Shown here one piece after another: positions 28,296 through 38,214 of a stretch of DNA of 64,000 nucleotides. The stretch covers positions 1 to 64,000 of the forward strand of contig CAVXXB010000021.1 in the NCBI GenBank assembly GCA_963765585.1, read 5' to 3'. Numbering within the stretch: the stretch's first letter is position 1; each line of letters opens with the position of its first letter. The notes under the pieces are model-generated. The model saw only the letters and a program-made list of their open reading frames with translations, had not been told where the DNA came from and made no database searches. The DNA comes from CAVXXB01 sp963765585 (lineage in GTDB: Bacteria; Calditrichota; Calditrichia; JAJRVZ01). The translations under genes and the position numbers were made by a program.

Positions 28296-30377
28296 ATGCA
28301 GCCAACCCACAAAATATCGATTGTCATCGTCAGTTACAATGTGCGTGAATTCCTGTATCAGTGTCTGTTATCCGTAAAACGGGCTACAGTTCAACTTGAT
28401 ACCGAAATAGTTGTTGTTGATAATGCATCCGCTGACGGTTCAGTGCAAATGGTAAAAAAGAATTACCCGGATGTCACTTTAATTGATAATAAAAAGAATG
28501 TTGGATTTGCAGTAGCAAATAATCAGGCATTAAAGGTGGCATCAGGAGAGTTTCTCGTCATGCTGAATCCTGATACCATCGTTCAGGAAGATACCTTTCA
28601 AAAGCTAATAACTTTTCTCGATAAAACCCCCGATGCCGGAATTGTCGGCTGTAAAATATTGAATCCGGATGGAAGTTTCTCTGTCGATTCCCGCCACAGT
28701 ATTCCCTCACCCATGACTGCTATCTGGAAGATGTTTGGATTAAATCGTTTGTTTCCCAGAAGCAGAGTGTTTGGTCGTTATAATATGACCTATCTCGATC
28801 CTGATGAGGTCGCACAGGTGGATGCCATATCAGGATCATTTATGATGTTTAGAAAAAATGTATATCTTGAATCGGGTGGCCTTGATGAAGACTATTTTAT
28901 GTATTGTGAAGATATTGATTTCTGTTACAGGGTATTTCAGAAGGGCTGGAAAATATTTTATGTTCCATATACAAACATCATTCATTATAAGGGTGAAAGT
29001 ACAAAGAAAAACAATCTTGATTTCATAATAAATTTCAATCGCTCTTTGTATTTGTTTTATAAAAAGCATTTTCATCATAAATATTTCTCATTATTTCGCT
29101 GGGTAATATTACTTGGTGTACTACTAAGAGGCATCATTGTATTTTTTCGAAATTTCATATCTGCAAATTTCGCACTCATACTTGATATACTGTTAATGAA
29201 TGCAATTTATACACTAACGTTTTATGCAAGATATGAATTACGATCTGGATTCAATCTGACCGATTTTTTCAATCAATATATTTTTATAAATATCTTATCA
29301 ACAATAATATTTATTGCATCATCTTTTTTCCTTGAGTTGTATGGTAAGTACAGGCTTTCATTGATACAAATATTTAAAACCAATCTGGTTACAATGCTTT
29401 TATTATCTGCATTGACATTTTTTATTAATCAGTTGGCTTTTTCGCGCATCGTCGTACTTGTGGCGGCATCTTTTAGCACTGCCATTATGATATTCTGGCG
29501 AATTATCCTCAGATTTTTTGGCACCAGGTCAGGAAGTACATTCAGTAAATCATTCTTTCAACGCAGAATCGCCCTGGTTGGGACTGAGAGTGAAACTGCA
29601 AAACTAATTAAAAAAATGAAATCACAGGTTCCTGCAGATTTTACTATATTAGGTGTTATCTCGGATTCAGAGCAGGAAATCGGTAAAAAAATTGAAGGGA
29701 TTCCGGTTGTCATTGATATTAAGAATATCGGTGATTTTATAAGACTGGAGAAAATCGACGAAGTTGTTTTCTCCACACATAAGCTGTCTTATAAAGATAT
29801 CATATTAACTATATCGACTATAGATAATCCCGGAATTGAATATAAAATTGTTCCCGAAAACCTTGAAGTGATCATTGGAAAATCATCTATTGAGAAAGTC
29901 ACTGATTACCAACTCGTGGAAATAGATCTTCCTCTCGGAAAATCTTTTAATCGGATAACAAAGCGAATCGTTGATGTAAATCTGGCTTTTGCTCTTATAT
30001 TACTGGCCTGTCCAGTGTATCTTGTCTATCTCATTTTACCAAAGAAAAATAAAAAAAGAACAGAGATAAAAACTGTCCTGGGCAACAAGTTTTCGATTAC
30101 TCAGATTTCCGGCAAAATAAACCAGGGACTCATGAACAAAGTATTATTGTTCCCACAAATTTTATCTGGAAAGTTATCTTTTGTCGGCTCCCCTCTCAAA
30201 AAATCACGTGAAAGTGATTTACCTCCATTATTTAAACCTGGATTAACAGGTCTTACTCAGATCAATAGTGCCAATATTCGTAATAATCAGGATGCTGAAA
30301 AATATGATTTGTATTATACCAGAAATCAGAGTTTCTGGCTGGATATAGAAATAATAATCAAGAGCATTTTCCGGTAA
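28296..30377 (+). CDS. Fusion: GT2 glycosyltransferase plus degenerate WbaP-like PGT module
   Basis: This protein has 693 residues. Residues 1 to about 255 are a rhamnosyltransferase-like GT2 domain: 'ISIVIVSYNVREFLYQCL', 'EIVVVDNASADGSVQMV', 'NVGFAVANNQALKVASGEF', 'LNPDT', and 'GGLDEDYFMYCEDIDFCYR'. Residues about 270-420 hold four or five membrane spans, as at the start of WbaP/WcaJ proteins. A Rossmann-like domain follows ('RRIALVGTESETAKLIKKM'). Last comes a short PGT-like domain with 'GKLSFVGSP' and 'FKPGLTGLTQINSANI'. The Asp-Glu pair aligns to Asn614-Lys615 ('LMNKVLLFPQ') and the SLVGPRP motif is altered to 'SFVGSPL', so PGT activity is not expected. It starts directly after the upstream fusion gene and is surely co-translated with it. 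Confidence 0.85.
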   Translation: MQPTHKISIVIVSYNVREFLYQCLLSVKRATVQLDTEIVVVDNASADGSVQMVKKNYPDVTLIDNKKNVGFAVANNQALKVASGEFLVMLNPDTIVQEDTFQKLITFLDKTPDAGIVGCKILNPDGSFSVDSRHSIPSPMTAIWKMFGLNRLFPRSRVFGRYNMTYLDPDEVAQVDAISGSFMMFRKNVYLESGGLDEDYFMYCEDIDFCYRVFQKGWKIFYVPYTNIIHYKGESTKKNNLDFIINFNRSLYLFYKKHFHHKYFSLFRWVILLGVLLRGIIVFFRNFISANFALILDILLMNAIYTLTFYARYELRSGFNLTDFFNQYIFINILSTIIFIASSFFLELYGKYRLSLIQIFKTNLVTMLLLSALTFFINQLAFSRIVVLVAASFSTAIMIFWRIILRFFGTRSGSTFSKSFFQRRIALVGTESETAKLIKKMKSQVPADFTILGVISDSEQEIGKKIEGIPVVIDIKNIGDFIRLEKIDEVVFSTHKLSYKDIILTISTIDNPGIEYKIVPENLEVIIGKSSIEKVTDYQLVEIDLPLGKSFNRITKRIVDVNLAFALILLACPVYLVYLILPKKNKKRTEIKTVLGNKFSITQISGKINQGLMNKVLLFPQILSGKLSFVGSPLKKSRESDLPPLFKPGLTGLTQINSANIRNNQDAEKYDLYYTRNQSFWLDIEIIIKSIFR

Positions 30378-30609
30378 TTTGATCAACAGGGGCACATTCC
30401 GTAAATTCACAATTTATCATAATATATTTAACATTAGTTTTTCGTCTCTTGCAGAAATGCAAAGACGCAGAAAAAAAATAGAAATGAGAGATTAGAGATT
30501 GGTAATTAGTTATCGCCTATCGCCAACAGCCAACATTTAATTTCTCATTTCTCATCTCTAATTTCTAATTGATTTTATACTCAAAATTTAATGTTAGGAA
30601 TATTCTTTC
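30378..30609. repeat. Degenerate inverted-repeat spacer before serS
   Basis: No gene. 'agaaatgagagattagagat' near 30479 has an approximate reverse complement near 30541-30566 ('tctcatctctaatttctaat'), so the spacer can fold into a long imperfect hairpin. 'tgcaaagacgcag' resembles the word in the 25451-25832 spacer. It may also hold the serS promoter. Confidence 0.6.
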
Positions 30610-31890
30610 ATGCTTGACCTCAAATTTATCCGCGAAAATCCGGAACTTGTAAAAGAAGCCATTGAATTGAAAAACGAAAATGGCAATGTTGACCAGATAC
30701 TGGAATATGATCAGGAACGTCGCAAAATAATTCAAATTGTAGAGAGCCTGAAAAAGGAACGGAATGACAATAGTAATCAGGTTGCGCAACTAAAAAAAGA
30801 GAAGAAAGATGCCTCGGAGATCATACTGAAAACAAAAAAGATCTCTGAAGAGATTAAGGCCCTGGACGATAAATTGGCGGGTCTTCAGAATGAGATAAAA
30901 AAGATACTTGACTGGATTCCCAATATACCGCACGAATCTGCACCAAGGGGCAAGGATGCCTCATCAAACGTTGAGGTATTAAAATGGGGTGATATACCGC
31001 AGTATGATTTTGAAATTAAAGATCATCTGGCCATAGGTGAGTATCTCGATATTTTGGATTTTAAACGCGGTGGTAAGGTTTCCGGAAGCGGATTTCCTGT
31101 ATATAAAGGATCCGGGGCCCGGCTGGAACGTGCACTGATCAATTTTATGCTTGATTTACATACAGAAGAACATGGCTATCGGGAAGTGTTTCCCCCCTTT
31201 ATTGTAAACCGTGATAGTATGTACGGTACGGGACAGTTACCCAAACTGGAAGATGACATGTATTACGCGGAAAAGGATGATCTTTTTTTAATCCCAACAG
31301 CCGAAGTCCCGCTCACGAATCTGCATCGCGATGAAATCCTTGATAATGATCAGATTCCTGTAAAATACGTAGCGTACTCTGCCTGTTTCCGGCGCGAAGC
31401 AGGTTCTTACGGAAAGGAAACACGGGGATTTCTGCGGGTTCATCAGTTCAACAAGGTGGAGTTGGTCAACTTTGTCAGACCGGAGGATTCATATAACGTT
31501 CACGAACAGATGCTGGATGAGGCAACAAAAGTGCTGCGTCTACTGGAAATCCCTTACCGGGTTCTGTCACTGGCAACCGGGGATCTGAGTTTTGCTGCGG
31601 CCAAATGTTATGATATAGAGACCTGGTCACCGGCAGAGGATAAATGGCTCGAGGCCTCGAGTGTAAGTAATTTCGAAGATTTCCAGGCGCGCCGCGCCAA
31701 TATTCGTTTCCGTAGAGAAAAGGGTAAATCTCCAGAATTTGTCCATACACTGAACGGTTCCGGTCTGGCAACATCCCGCCTTATGGTCTCTTTGCTTGAG
31801 ACGTATCAAACAGATGAAGGTAATGTCATGATACCTAAGGTGCTCCAGAAATATATGGGTGGTCTTACATTAATTACCCGGGATAGTTAA
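30610..31890 (+). CDS. serS: Seryl-tRNA synthetase
   Basis: This 426-residue class II aminoacyl-tRNA synthetase charges tRNA-Ser. Residues 1 to about 105 are the long antiparallel coiled-coil arm that grips the tRNA ('MLDLKFIRENPELVKEAIEL' and 'KKISEEIKALDDKLAGLQNE'). The catalytic core shows motif 2 'ACFRREAGSYGKETRGFLRV' with 'HQFNKVELVNF', and motif 3 'TLNGSGLATSRLMVSLLETY'. The serine-site region 'EVPLTNLHRDEIL' is present. The length is normal and no defect is seen. Its stop overlaps the next start by one base (TAATG). Confidence 0.97.
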   Translation: MLDLKFIRENPELVKEAIELKNENGNVDQILEYDQERRKIIQIVESLKKERNDNSNQVAQLKKEKKDASEIILKTKKISEEIKALDDKLAGLQNEIKKILDWIPNIPHESAPRGKDASSNVEVLKWGDIPQYDFEIKDHLAIGEYLDILDFKRGGKVSGSGFPVYKGSGARLERALINFMLDLHTEEHGYREVFPPFIVNRDSMYGTGQLPKLEDDMYYAEKDDLFLIPTAEVPLTNLHRDEILDNDQIPVKYVAYSACFRREAGSYGKETRGFLRVHQFNKVELVNFVRPEDSYNVHEQMLDEATKVLRLLEIPYRVLSLATGDLSFAAAKCYDIETWSPAEDKWLEASSVSNFEDFQARRANIRFRREKGKSPEFVHTLNGSGLATSRLMVSLLETYQTDEGNVMIPKVLQKYMGGLTLITRDS

Positions 31891-32612
31891 TGATCAGAAC
31901 ACTCTTTACTATGATTACAATATTTGTGATGACTATTATTATCGGTATATCGGTCATCCTTGTCGGATGGGTGAATCCTTATTCCCAGGCTGTGAATATT
32001 TTGGGAAGGATATGGAGCCGCTCCATCCTGTGGGCAGCCGGAGCAAAAGTAATCGTTGAAGGACTGGAAAATATTGATCCGAATACCAGTTATGTAATTA
32101 TGGGTAACCATCAAAGTCATTTTGATGTTCCTGCTATTTTTTGTTCGGTAAAAACCCTGACCATACGTTTTTTTACAAAAAGAGAGCTTTTTTCGATCCC
32201 ACTATTTGGCTGGGCTATGAAATTTGCGGGAATGATAAAAATTGACCGGTCAAACAGAAAAAAAGCCATCGAATCAATGAATCAAGCGGTTGATGCCACG
32301 CATAAAGGCGTATCACTGGTTGTCTTCCCTGAGGGCACCCGTAGTTCGGATGGAGAATTTCAGAAATTTAAAAAAGGCGGGTTTGTTATTTCCATACGGG
32401 GAGATATTCCAATCCTTCCAGTCTCTGTCTCCGGCAGCAGATTGATTTTAAAAAAGCATACTCTAAAAGTTGATCCGGGGGTGATAAAAATTGTGTTTGG
32501 TAAACCTGTTGAAACAAAGGAGTATGGCCAGGAGAATAAATCTGATTTGATAGCTAAACTTCAGGAAATTATTGAGGGCAATATGGATCAGGAGGTTAAT
32601 GAGCGGAAATAA
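31890..32612 (+). CDS. plsC: 1-acyl-sn-glycerol-3-phosphate acyltransferase
   Basis: This 240-residue protein with an N-terminal membrane span acylates lysophosphatidic acid to phosphatidic acid at the inner membrane. The catalytic HxxxxD is in 'VIMGNHQSHFDVPAIF'. The substrate-binding 'FPEGTRSSDGEFQKFKKG' is complete. 'GMIKIDRSNRKKA' is block II of the family. It is coupled to serS by a one-base overlap. Downstream, an inverted repeat lies before the convergent response-regulator gene. Confidence 0.93.
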   Translation: MIRTLFTMITIFVMTIIIGISVILVGWVNPYSQAVNILGRIWSRSILWAAGAKVIVEGLENIDPNTSYVIMGNHQSHFDVPAIFCSVKTLTIRFFTKRELFSIPLFGWAMKFAGMIKIDRSNRKKAIESMNQAVDATHKGVSLVVFPEGTRSSDGEFQKFKKGGFVISIRGDIPILPVSVSGSRLILKKHTLKVDPGVIKIVFGKPVETKEYGQENKSDLIAKLQEIIEGNMDQEVNERK

Positions 32613-32620
32613 CAAAGCAC

Positions 32621-32699
32621 TGCTATCGGCCGTCAGCCAACGGCTTTCGGCTTGTATATTAAAATAAAATGGTCATGTGATCCGCTGATAGCCGATAGC
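32621..32699. repeat. Inverted repeat between convergent genes
   Basis: 'tgctatcggccgtcagc' (32621-32637) and 'gctgatagccgatagcc' (32683-32699) are near reverse complements with an AT-rich loop. Further copies of 'cagcc' words flank it. The position between plsC (+) and the GGDEF gene (-) fits a bidirectional terminator or a degenerate repeat element. Confidence 0.55.
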
Positions 32700-32724
32700 C
32701 ATTAGCGGACAGCCAACAATTTAT

Positions 32725-34380
32725 TCACCCCGAAATACGCACCGTATTCCTTCCCGAGTCTTTTGCCAGGTACAATGCCTCATCAGCCTTTTTGAGTAAT
32801 TTATCCTCAATTTCTCCATCTTCCGGATATGTGGCCACACCCAAACTGATAGTCAGGTTTACTTTGGGAGCAAATTTTTTGCTGGGTAATTTTGTTTTGC
32901 TGATTACTTCACACAACTTTTCTGCCATTCTTTTTGCTTTTTCTTTATCGAGTTCTGGTAAAATGATAATAAATTCATCGCCACCATAACGCGCCAGGAC
33001 ATCACTTTTACGAATATTCTGCCTTAATCCCTCTGCTACCAGTTTCAAGGCCAGATCACCATTAAGATGACCCTGCGCATCATTATATTCTTTAAAATTA
33101 TCAACATCGATCATCACGATTGAAAACATTTTTTGATGTCTTTGGGCACGGCCAATTTCACTTTCAATCTGTATCCTGAAATAGCGATAATTATTTACCC
33201 CGGTAATCGGATCTGTTATGGCCTGTTGTTCCTTAATATGTAACATTTCTAGTAGATTATGATATAAGTTCATATTCTCATAGATAATACTTGCTGTATG
33301 CAGAAATGATTTTATTACCCTCACTTCATATGTAAAAAATGACTCGCGATGTGATTTCCGGTCGAGATATATTAACAATTTCTTTTGCGAGCCGAAAAGA
33401 TTCTGCGACTCCTGTCGGGTATTGGAAACAGATGTAATTGATTTAAATATACCGGTGGCATCCTGATGACTTGCAAATGCAGAGATCGATCCTAATAAGA
33501 ATGAACCGGTCTTTAGTTTATGGGCCATTTTGAGCAAAGATTCATTGACGATCTCTGCCTGATTCTTGATCCACAACACTTTAATCTCATTTTTAAGATT
33601 GAGATAGAAAACCGGATCCAGGGTTAGTTTGATTTTTTTGAGTACGCCGTCTTTAAAACCGGTATGATAGAGCGGAACTAATTTTTGGTCTTTTTGCTGA
33701 TATTCGAAAATAATAACACGATCAAGTTGAAAGCCTTCTGCTATTTTCTGGGGCATCACCTGAAGAATATCGTCAGGTGACGATTGCATACGCAATGAAT
33801 TCGCCAGACTGTTCATAATGAAAAGCCGGTTGTTGTAATCTGTCAGTTGCTGGCGTGATTGATTTAGTTCTTCATTTATTGAGACTAGATTTTTATTTAC
33901 CTTTTCAAGTTCTTCTACTTTGTCATGTAATTTTTCACCAAGTTTGATATTATATTCTGACAGAAATTTTTGTTCAATTTCAGGATGAATGGACTCGCGT
34001 TTACCGCTTAAGTATTCATTTAGTAGTTTTAAGAATTCCGAAATATTTATGGGTTTTTCAATGAAACCGTCACAACCGGCGGTAAGAGTTAGTTCACGCG
34101 CATTTCTTTTTGCGTCGGCAGAAAGGGCAATAACCGGCGTTTCTTTTAAATTGGAAATTGATTTGATCAGTGTGGTAATTTCATAACCGTTCATATCGGG
34201 TAGATTCAAATCCATCAGAATAAGATCCGGTTTGTCCAGTGAGGCAATCCGGATACCCTCGAGACCACGCGAGGCTTCGCGATAATCGAATCCGTGAATT
34301 CTGAGTATATCACCCATCATATCACGCGATTCCTGGTCATCCTCAATGTACAGAATTTTTTTCTTATCGAGTTCGTACAT
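32725..34380 (-). CDS. Response-regulator diguanylate cyclase (REC-coiled coil-GAF-like-GGDEF)
   Basis: This 551-residue protein makes cyclic di-GMP. The receiver domain spans residues 1 to about 122 ('KKILYIEDDQESRDMMGDIL' and 'PDLILMDLNLPDMNG' with the phospho-acceptor Asp, then 'GCDGFIEKPI'). A coiled coil follows (about 145-185), then a GAF-like sensor (about 190-370). The GGDEF domain (about 385-550) has the intact 'RYGGDEFIIILPE' and an RxxD inhibitory site 'RKSD' five residues before it, so product feedback is expected. No histidine kinase is adjacent. It sits beside the SpoIIE phosphatase block in the same orientation, linking c-di-GMP to that pathway by context only. Confidence 0.92.
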   Translation of the reverse strand: MYELDKKKILYIEDDQESRDMMGDILRIHGFDYREASRGLEGIRIASLDKPDLILMDLNLPDMNGYEITTLIKSISNLKETPVIALSADAKRNARELTLTAGCDGFIEKPINISEFLKLLNEYLSGKRESIHPEIEQKFLSEYNIKLGEKLHDKVEELEKVNKNLVSINEELNQSRQQLTDYNNRLFIMNSLANSLRMQSSPDDILQVMPQKIAEGFQLDRVIIFEYQQKDQKLVPLYHTGFKDGVLKKIKLTLDPVFYLNLKNEIKVLWIKNQAEIVNESLLKMAHKLKTGSFLLGSISAFASHQDATGIFKSITSVSNTRQESQNLFGSQKKLLIYLDRKSHRESFFTYEVRVIKSFLHTASIIYENMNLYHNLLEMLHIKEQQAITDPITGVNNYRYFRIQIESEIGRAQRHQKMFSIVMIDVDNFKEYNDAQGHLNGDLALKLVAEGLRQNIRKSDVLARYGGDEFIIILPELDKEKAKRMAEKLCEVISKTKLPSKKFAPKVNLTISLGVATYPEDGEIEDKLLKKADEALYLAKDSGRNTVRISG

Positions 34381-34488
34381 TTAATCCTATAAAATTATGC
34401 AAACTGCCCAATTTCAAATGCAAACTAAATGTAAAAAATTGTAAATGCAAGAAATAAATTGATCGACAAAACTAGATAAAATTCACCA

Positions 34489-36347
34489 TCAGGTATGTTT
34501 AATAATTACAAGCGTCATATCATCAGCCTGATTGTTAGGACCCGTAAAGCCAGAGATTTCAGATAATATTTTATTTTTGAGATCATAGTATTTAAGTTTC
34601 GGTTGGAGATGAGAATATCCTTTAGTCGCTCTTCGCCAAACTCCTGCTCATCACTGTTCATTGCTTCGGTAATGCCATCGGTATAAGCAACCAAAATATC
34701 ACCTTCTGAGAATGCGACCTCATGTTGTGTATAAACCTGGTCGCGTAGAAATCCCATCATGATACCACCACCACTTAACTCTTTGATACTACCATCGTGA
34801 TGAACCAGAAACGGTGGATTATGACCGGCGTTGCTAAAGGTTATCGATTTATGCTCGAGTGAGATTATCGAATAGAATAATGTCGTAAAATTACCAACGG
34901 TTGTACTCTCCTCCAGCAGATTATTTAGCCGGGCAACTACTTCACAGGCCGCCAGATGTGTTTTATTATACGCCCTGAACCCGGCGAGTACCAGTGACAT
35001 CATTATGGCGGCATGGGCCCCTTTTCCGGAAACATCCCCAATAACCACAGCCAATGTTTGCTCAGAAAGAGCCGCCAGATCAAACAGATCACCACTCACA
35101 ATTTCGCTGGGTATATGTGCAAATGAAATATTCAGATGAGTATATGAAGGTGGTTGACTAGGTAACAGGACCTGTTGAATTTTGCCGGCCCGGATGAGTT
35201 CGTGTTCAAGATGTTGTTTTTTGAGTGAAACCTCATATTGCCTGGCATTATTTAATGCAATTACTGTCTGATTTGCGAACAGATTTAAAATTTCCTGAGA
35301 TTTTTCAGAAAAATAACCAGTCTGGTTACTCTCCAGACATAGAACGCCGATTAATTCTTCATGAATTTGCAAAGGTAGCGCCACTTGAGATTTGGTTTTT
35401 GTCCGGGCGGGGTAGTAGTGATCCGATTGTGTTACATCTTCGAGAAGTGAGACCTGTCGGTTTTCGGCAACCCATCCACAGGCGCCCTGTCCTATTTTTA
35501 GATTCAGATTACTGCCATCATTATATCCTTTATAGGCAACCTGAGTAAGTTTCTTCGATTCCTCGTCAAATAGAAAAACAACCGCCGCATCATAGGAAAT
35601 TATTTCATTTAATGCATCCAGTAAAAAATCAAGAATTTGCTCCGTATTAAGCGTAGTTAATATTTTTTCACTTACTTCAAATACCTTTGTTATCTGGCGA
35701 TTTTTTTCAAGCAGATCGATATACAAAGCGGTACTCTCTAAAACTTGCCCGGCCTTAGTGACCAATGATTGAAACTTTGAGTGCAGTAGTTTATCGCCTA
35801 AAAAATTAAAATTTGATGATTTGCTGAATAGTAAGCCAAATAGTCCATTTTTCCCTGGAAATATGATCACATAATCGAATTCATTTATTTCGGACAGGTC
35901 AAGATCAACCAGGGCATGGGCAAATTTCGCATTTTTAAATTTTTTTGTTGATAGTTGAGAAGGTAATTCAGATTTAGACACAGATTCGGAAGTCAAGGCA
36001 ATGTAAAATTTACCTTCCTCTGCCACATAGAATACCCAGGATTTTTGTTTGCAAATCAGATTAAAAAACTTTTTAAGTTCATCCAGAAACTCATAATAGT
36101 TGAACTTTTTATTAAGTATCAGATCGAATTCAGACATCACATGTTCCAAATGTCTTATAAATCTCATACTATATCGAAAAAGGAATGAGTTTAAAAACTT
36201 TTCAAAGATGTTTATTGTTAGCAGAACAATGCCTATGAGCATTGCTGTTTTAATAAAAAGGGATAAGAGCGGCAACAGATTCAGGAGATAAAATAAAATC
36301 AAATAACTCAGAAAAAGAATGATGTATTTAATAGAGTTTTTTAACAA
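34489..36347 (-). CDS. Membrane GAF-SpoIIE PP2C phosphatase (RsbU-like), frameshift near 3' end
   Basis: Residues 1-60 hold two membrane spans ('YLILFYLLNLLPLLSLFIKT'). A GAF domain (about 230-380) shows 'IGQGACGWVAENRQVSLLED'. The SpoIIE domain (about 400-610) has the metal-binding 'VVIGDVSGKGAHAAIMMSL', 'FSNAGHNPPFLVHHDGS' and 'GDILVAYTDGITEAMNSDEQ'. A frame break near 34595 hides the normal end: the other frame reads 'LSEISGFTGPNNQADDMTL' and stops at 34489. Enzymes of this kind dephosphorylate a STAS antagonist, releasing a partner-switch output. Together with its two paralogues it likely acts on the STAS protein encoded at 38695-39045. Confidence 0.88.
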
Positions 36348-36437
36348 TGCTGCTCCCAGTGTAAATGCTTAATTTAGGTAGATCGGCAATTTTTATCAAG
36401 GCTGGAAAGAGGGGATTACAACGTTTGCAAATAAAAA

Positions 36438-38207
36438 CTATGAATCAATTTTTAGTGTGAGTATAGTTATATCATCTGCCTGCTGAGCACCTTTAGAAAA
36501 TTCGTTTAACTCATCAATCAGGTTTTTATTAATCTCGGATGGAGTTTGATCATGGCAATTGTCACGCATAAATTGTTTTAAACGAAATTCCTCATATTCA
36601 ACTTCGTCAATCGTCATGGTTTCTGTGACACCGTCAGTGTACATTAACAACGTGTCACCTTTATGCAACTTACAATTTCCAATCTGGTAGGGCATATCGG
36701 GCATCATACCAAGGATAATACCCCCTTCACTCAGTTCATCAATTTCGTCATTTTTGTGAAGCAGGTATGGCGGGTTGTGTCCTGCATTTACATAACAAAA
36801 TTCCATTGTTTTCAGGTCCAGTTGACCATAAAAAAAGGTGATATATTTTTCCGTGTCTGTATTATTAAATATGACATTATTTATGCGATTGACAAAGTGG
36901 TCCAGATCATACTGATCCTGAATCAGTGAATGCAGACTGGCCTGCAGATTTGACATGAGCAGTGATGCCGGCATTCCTTTTCCTGAAACATCAGCGATGG
37001 TGAGGGCAATCAAGCCATCAGAAATTTTGATTATATCATAATAATCTCCGCCTACATGCTTACTTGGTACATTTAAGCCGGCAAGCGAAATTCGTTCGAA
37101 TTTTGGCATTGTCTTTGGTAATAACCGGTTTTGTATATTACGCGCCAATGCCATTTCTTCTTCAAGTCTTTGTTTTTCAAGTGTTTCCTCAAAAAGACGC
37201 GCATTTTCAAGCGAAATAATTGCAATATTACCCAATGTTTGCAAAAACTCAAGATCGCTCTGACTAAACGCTTTTTTGGTAATTTTGTCTCCCAGAAAAA
37301 TATATCCTTTGGTATCCTTTTGAATCTGCATGGGGATTATGACGCGAACACCCATGTCAGATAAAAAATCATCAAACTCGCTGCCATCTTCTCTCAGATA
37401 TGGTGTTTGAATAAAAGCGCTGTTTTGACAAAGCCGCTCACATTTTTCACCCTCACCGATGATAAACTTACTGCCTTTTACCAGGGCTATGGAAAAACTA
37501 TCATCCTCTTTGAGCGCAATAAGAAAATTATTCACCGTAACCTGACCCATCAGTGCATAGGACAAAAGTTTTAATATTTTTTCTCTTTCAAATGTGAGAT
37601 TTAGTTCCTTACCAATTTCAAATAATGTATTTAATTCCTGAATTTTATGATCCAGTTCTCTGTTTACTTTCTGAATTTTTTCAAAGATGAGGGCATTCTC
37701 GATAGAAGTTGTTGCAATATTGGTCAGTGAGTTTAAAAATTCAATCTCTTCCTCACTGAAAGTTTCTCCGGTAAGTTTGGTACTGAATCCCATTAAACCT
37801 AATGTATCAGTTCTTGAGATGAATGGAATAATTATTTTTAGTTTAAAATCTTTAAAGATTGAAACCCATTCTGTCGTATCATCGTAGTCATCCAATGTGA
37901 AAACGTGATTAGGTAAATCGGTGAGGGTTACTTCTTTTCCTAACAGAGAGTGGGGCAAACCTTTCAAAGTCTCTATGCTAAATGTAGATTCATCTTTCCT
38001 CAAAAAAATAATCCCTCGCCCGATCATCATTCTGCCCATGGGCACAAGCAATACATTATTTAGAATTGACTGCAGATTTAAGGATGAGTTAAGTGTCTGG
38101 CTTATTTCGAACAGGGCAGAAAGTTCAATCAGTCTGCGATCTACATCCTGCACTCCGGATTCATCAGTTTTTCGTCTCTCTTTAAAATTAGCAAGATAAT
38201 CTGACAT
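36438..38207 (-). CDS. Cytoplasmic GAF-GAF-SpoIIE PP2C phosphatase (RsbU-like)
   Basis: This 589-residue protein has no membrane span. The first GAF-like domain covers about residues 40-175 and the second about 200-345 ('FEREKILKLLSYALMGQVT' onward). They are joined by helical signalling linkers ('KIQKVNRELDHKIQELNTLF'). The SpoIIE domain (about 350-589) has 'LTIADVSGKGMPASLLMSN', 'CYVNAGHNPPYLLHKNDE' and 'GDTLLMYTDGVTETMT', and ends 'FSKGAQQADDITILTLKI'. All acidic metal ligands are present. It lies eight bases downstream of the RsbW-like gene, in the same operon. Confidence 0.93.
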   Translation of the reverse strand: MSDYLANFKERRKTDESGVQDVDRRLIELSALFEISQTLNSSLNLQSILNNVLLVPMGRMMIGRGIIFLRKDESTFSIETLKGLPHSLLGKEVTLTDLPNHVFTLDDYDDTTEWVSIFKDFKLKIIIPFISRTDTLGLMGFSTKLTGETFSEEEIEFLNSLTNIATTSIENALIFEKIQKVNRELDHKIQELNTLFEIGKELNLTFEREKILKLLSYALMGQVTVNNFLIALKEDDSFSIALVKGSKFIIGEGEKCERLCQNSAFIQTPYLREDGSEFDDFLSDMGVRVIIPMQIQKDTKGYIFLGDKITKKAFSQSDLEFLQTLGNIAIISLENARLFEETLEKQRLEEEMALARNIQNRLLPKTMPKFERISLAGLNVPSKHVGGDYYDIIKISDGLIALTIADVSGKGMPASLLMSNLQASLHSLIQDQYDLDHFVNRINNVIFNNTDTEKYITFFYGQLDLKTMEFCYVNAGHNPPYLLHKNDEIDELSEGGIILGMMPDMPYQIGNCKLHKGDTLLMYTDGVTETMTIDEVEYEEFRLKQFMRDNCHDQTPSEINKNLIDELNEFSKGAQQADDITILTLKIDS

Positions 38208-38214
38208 GGCATCC

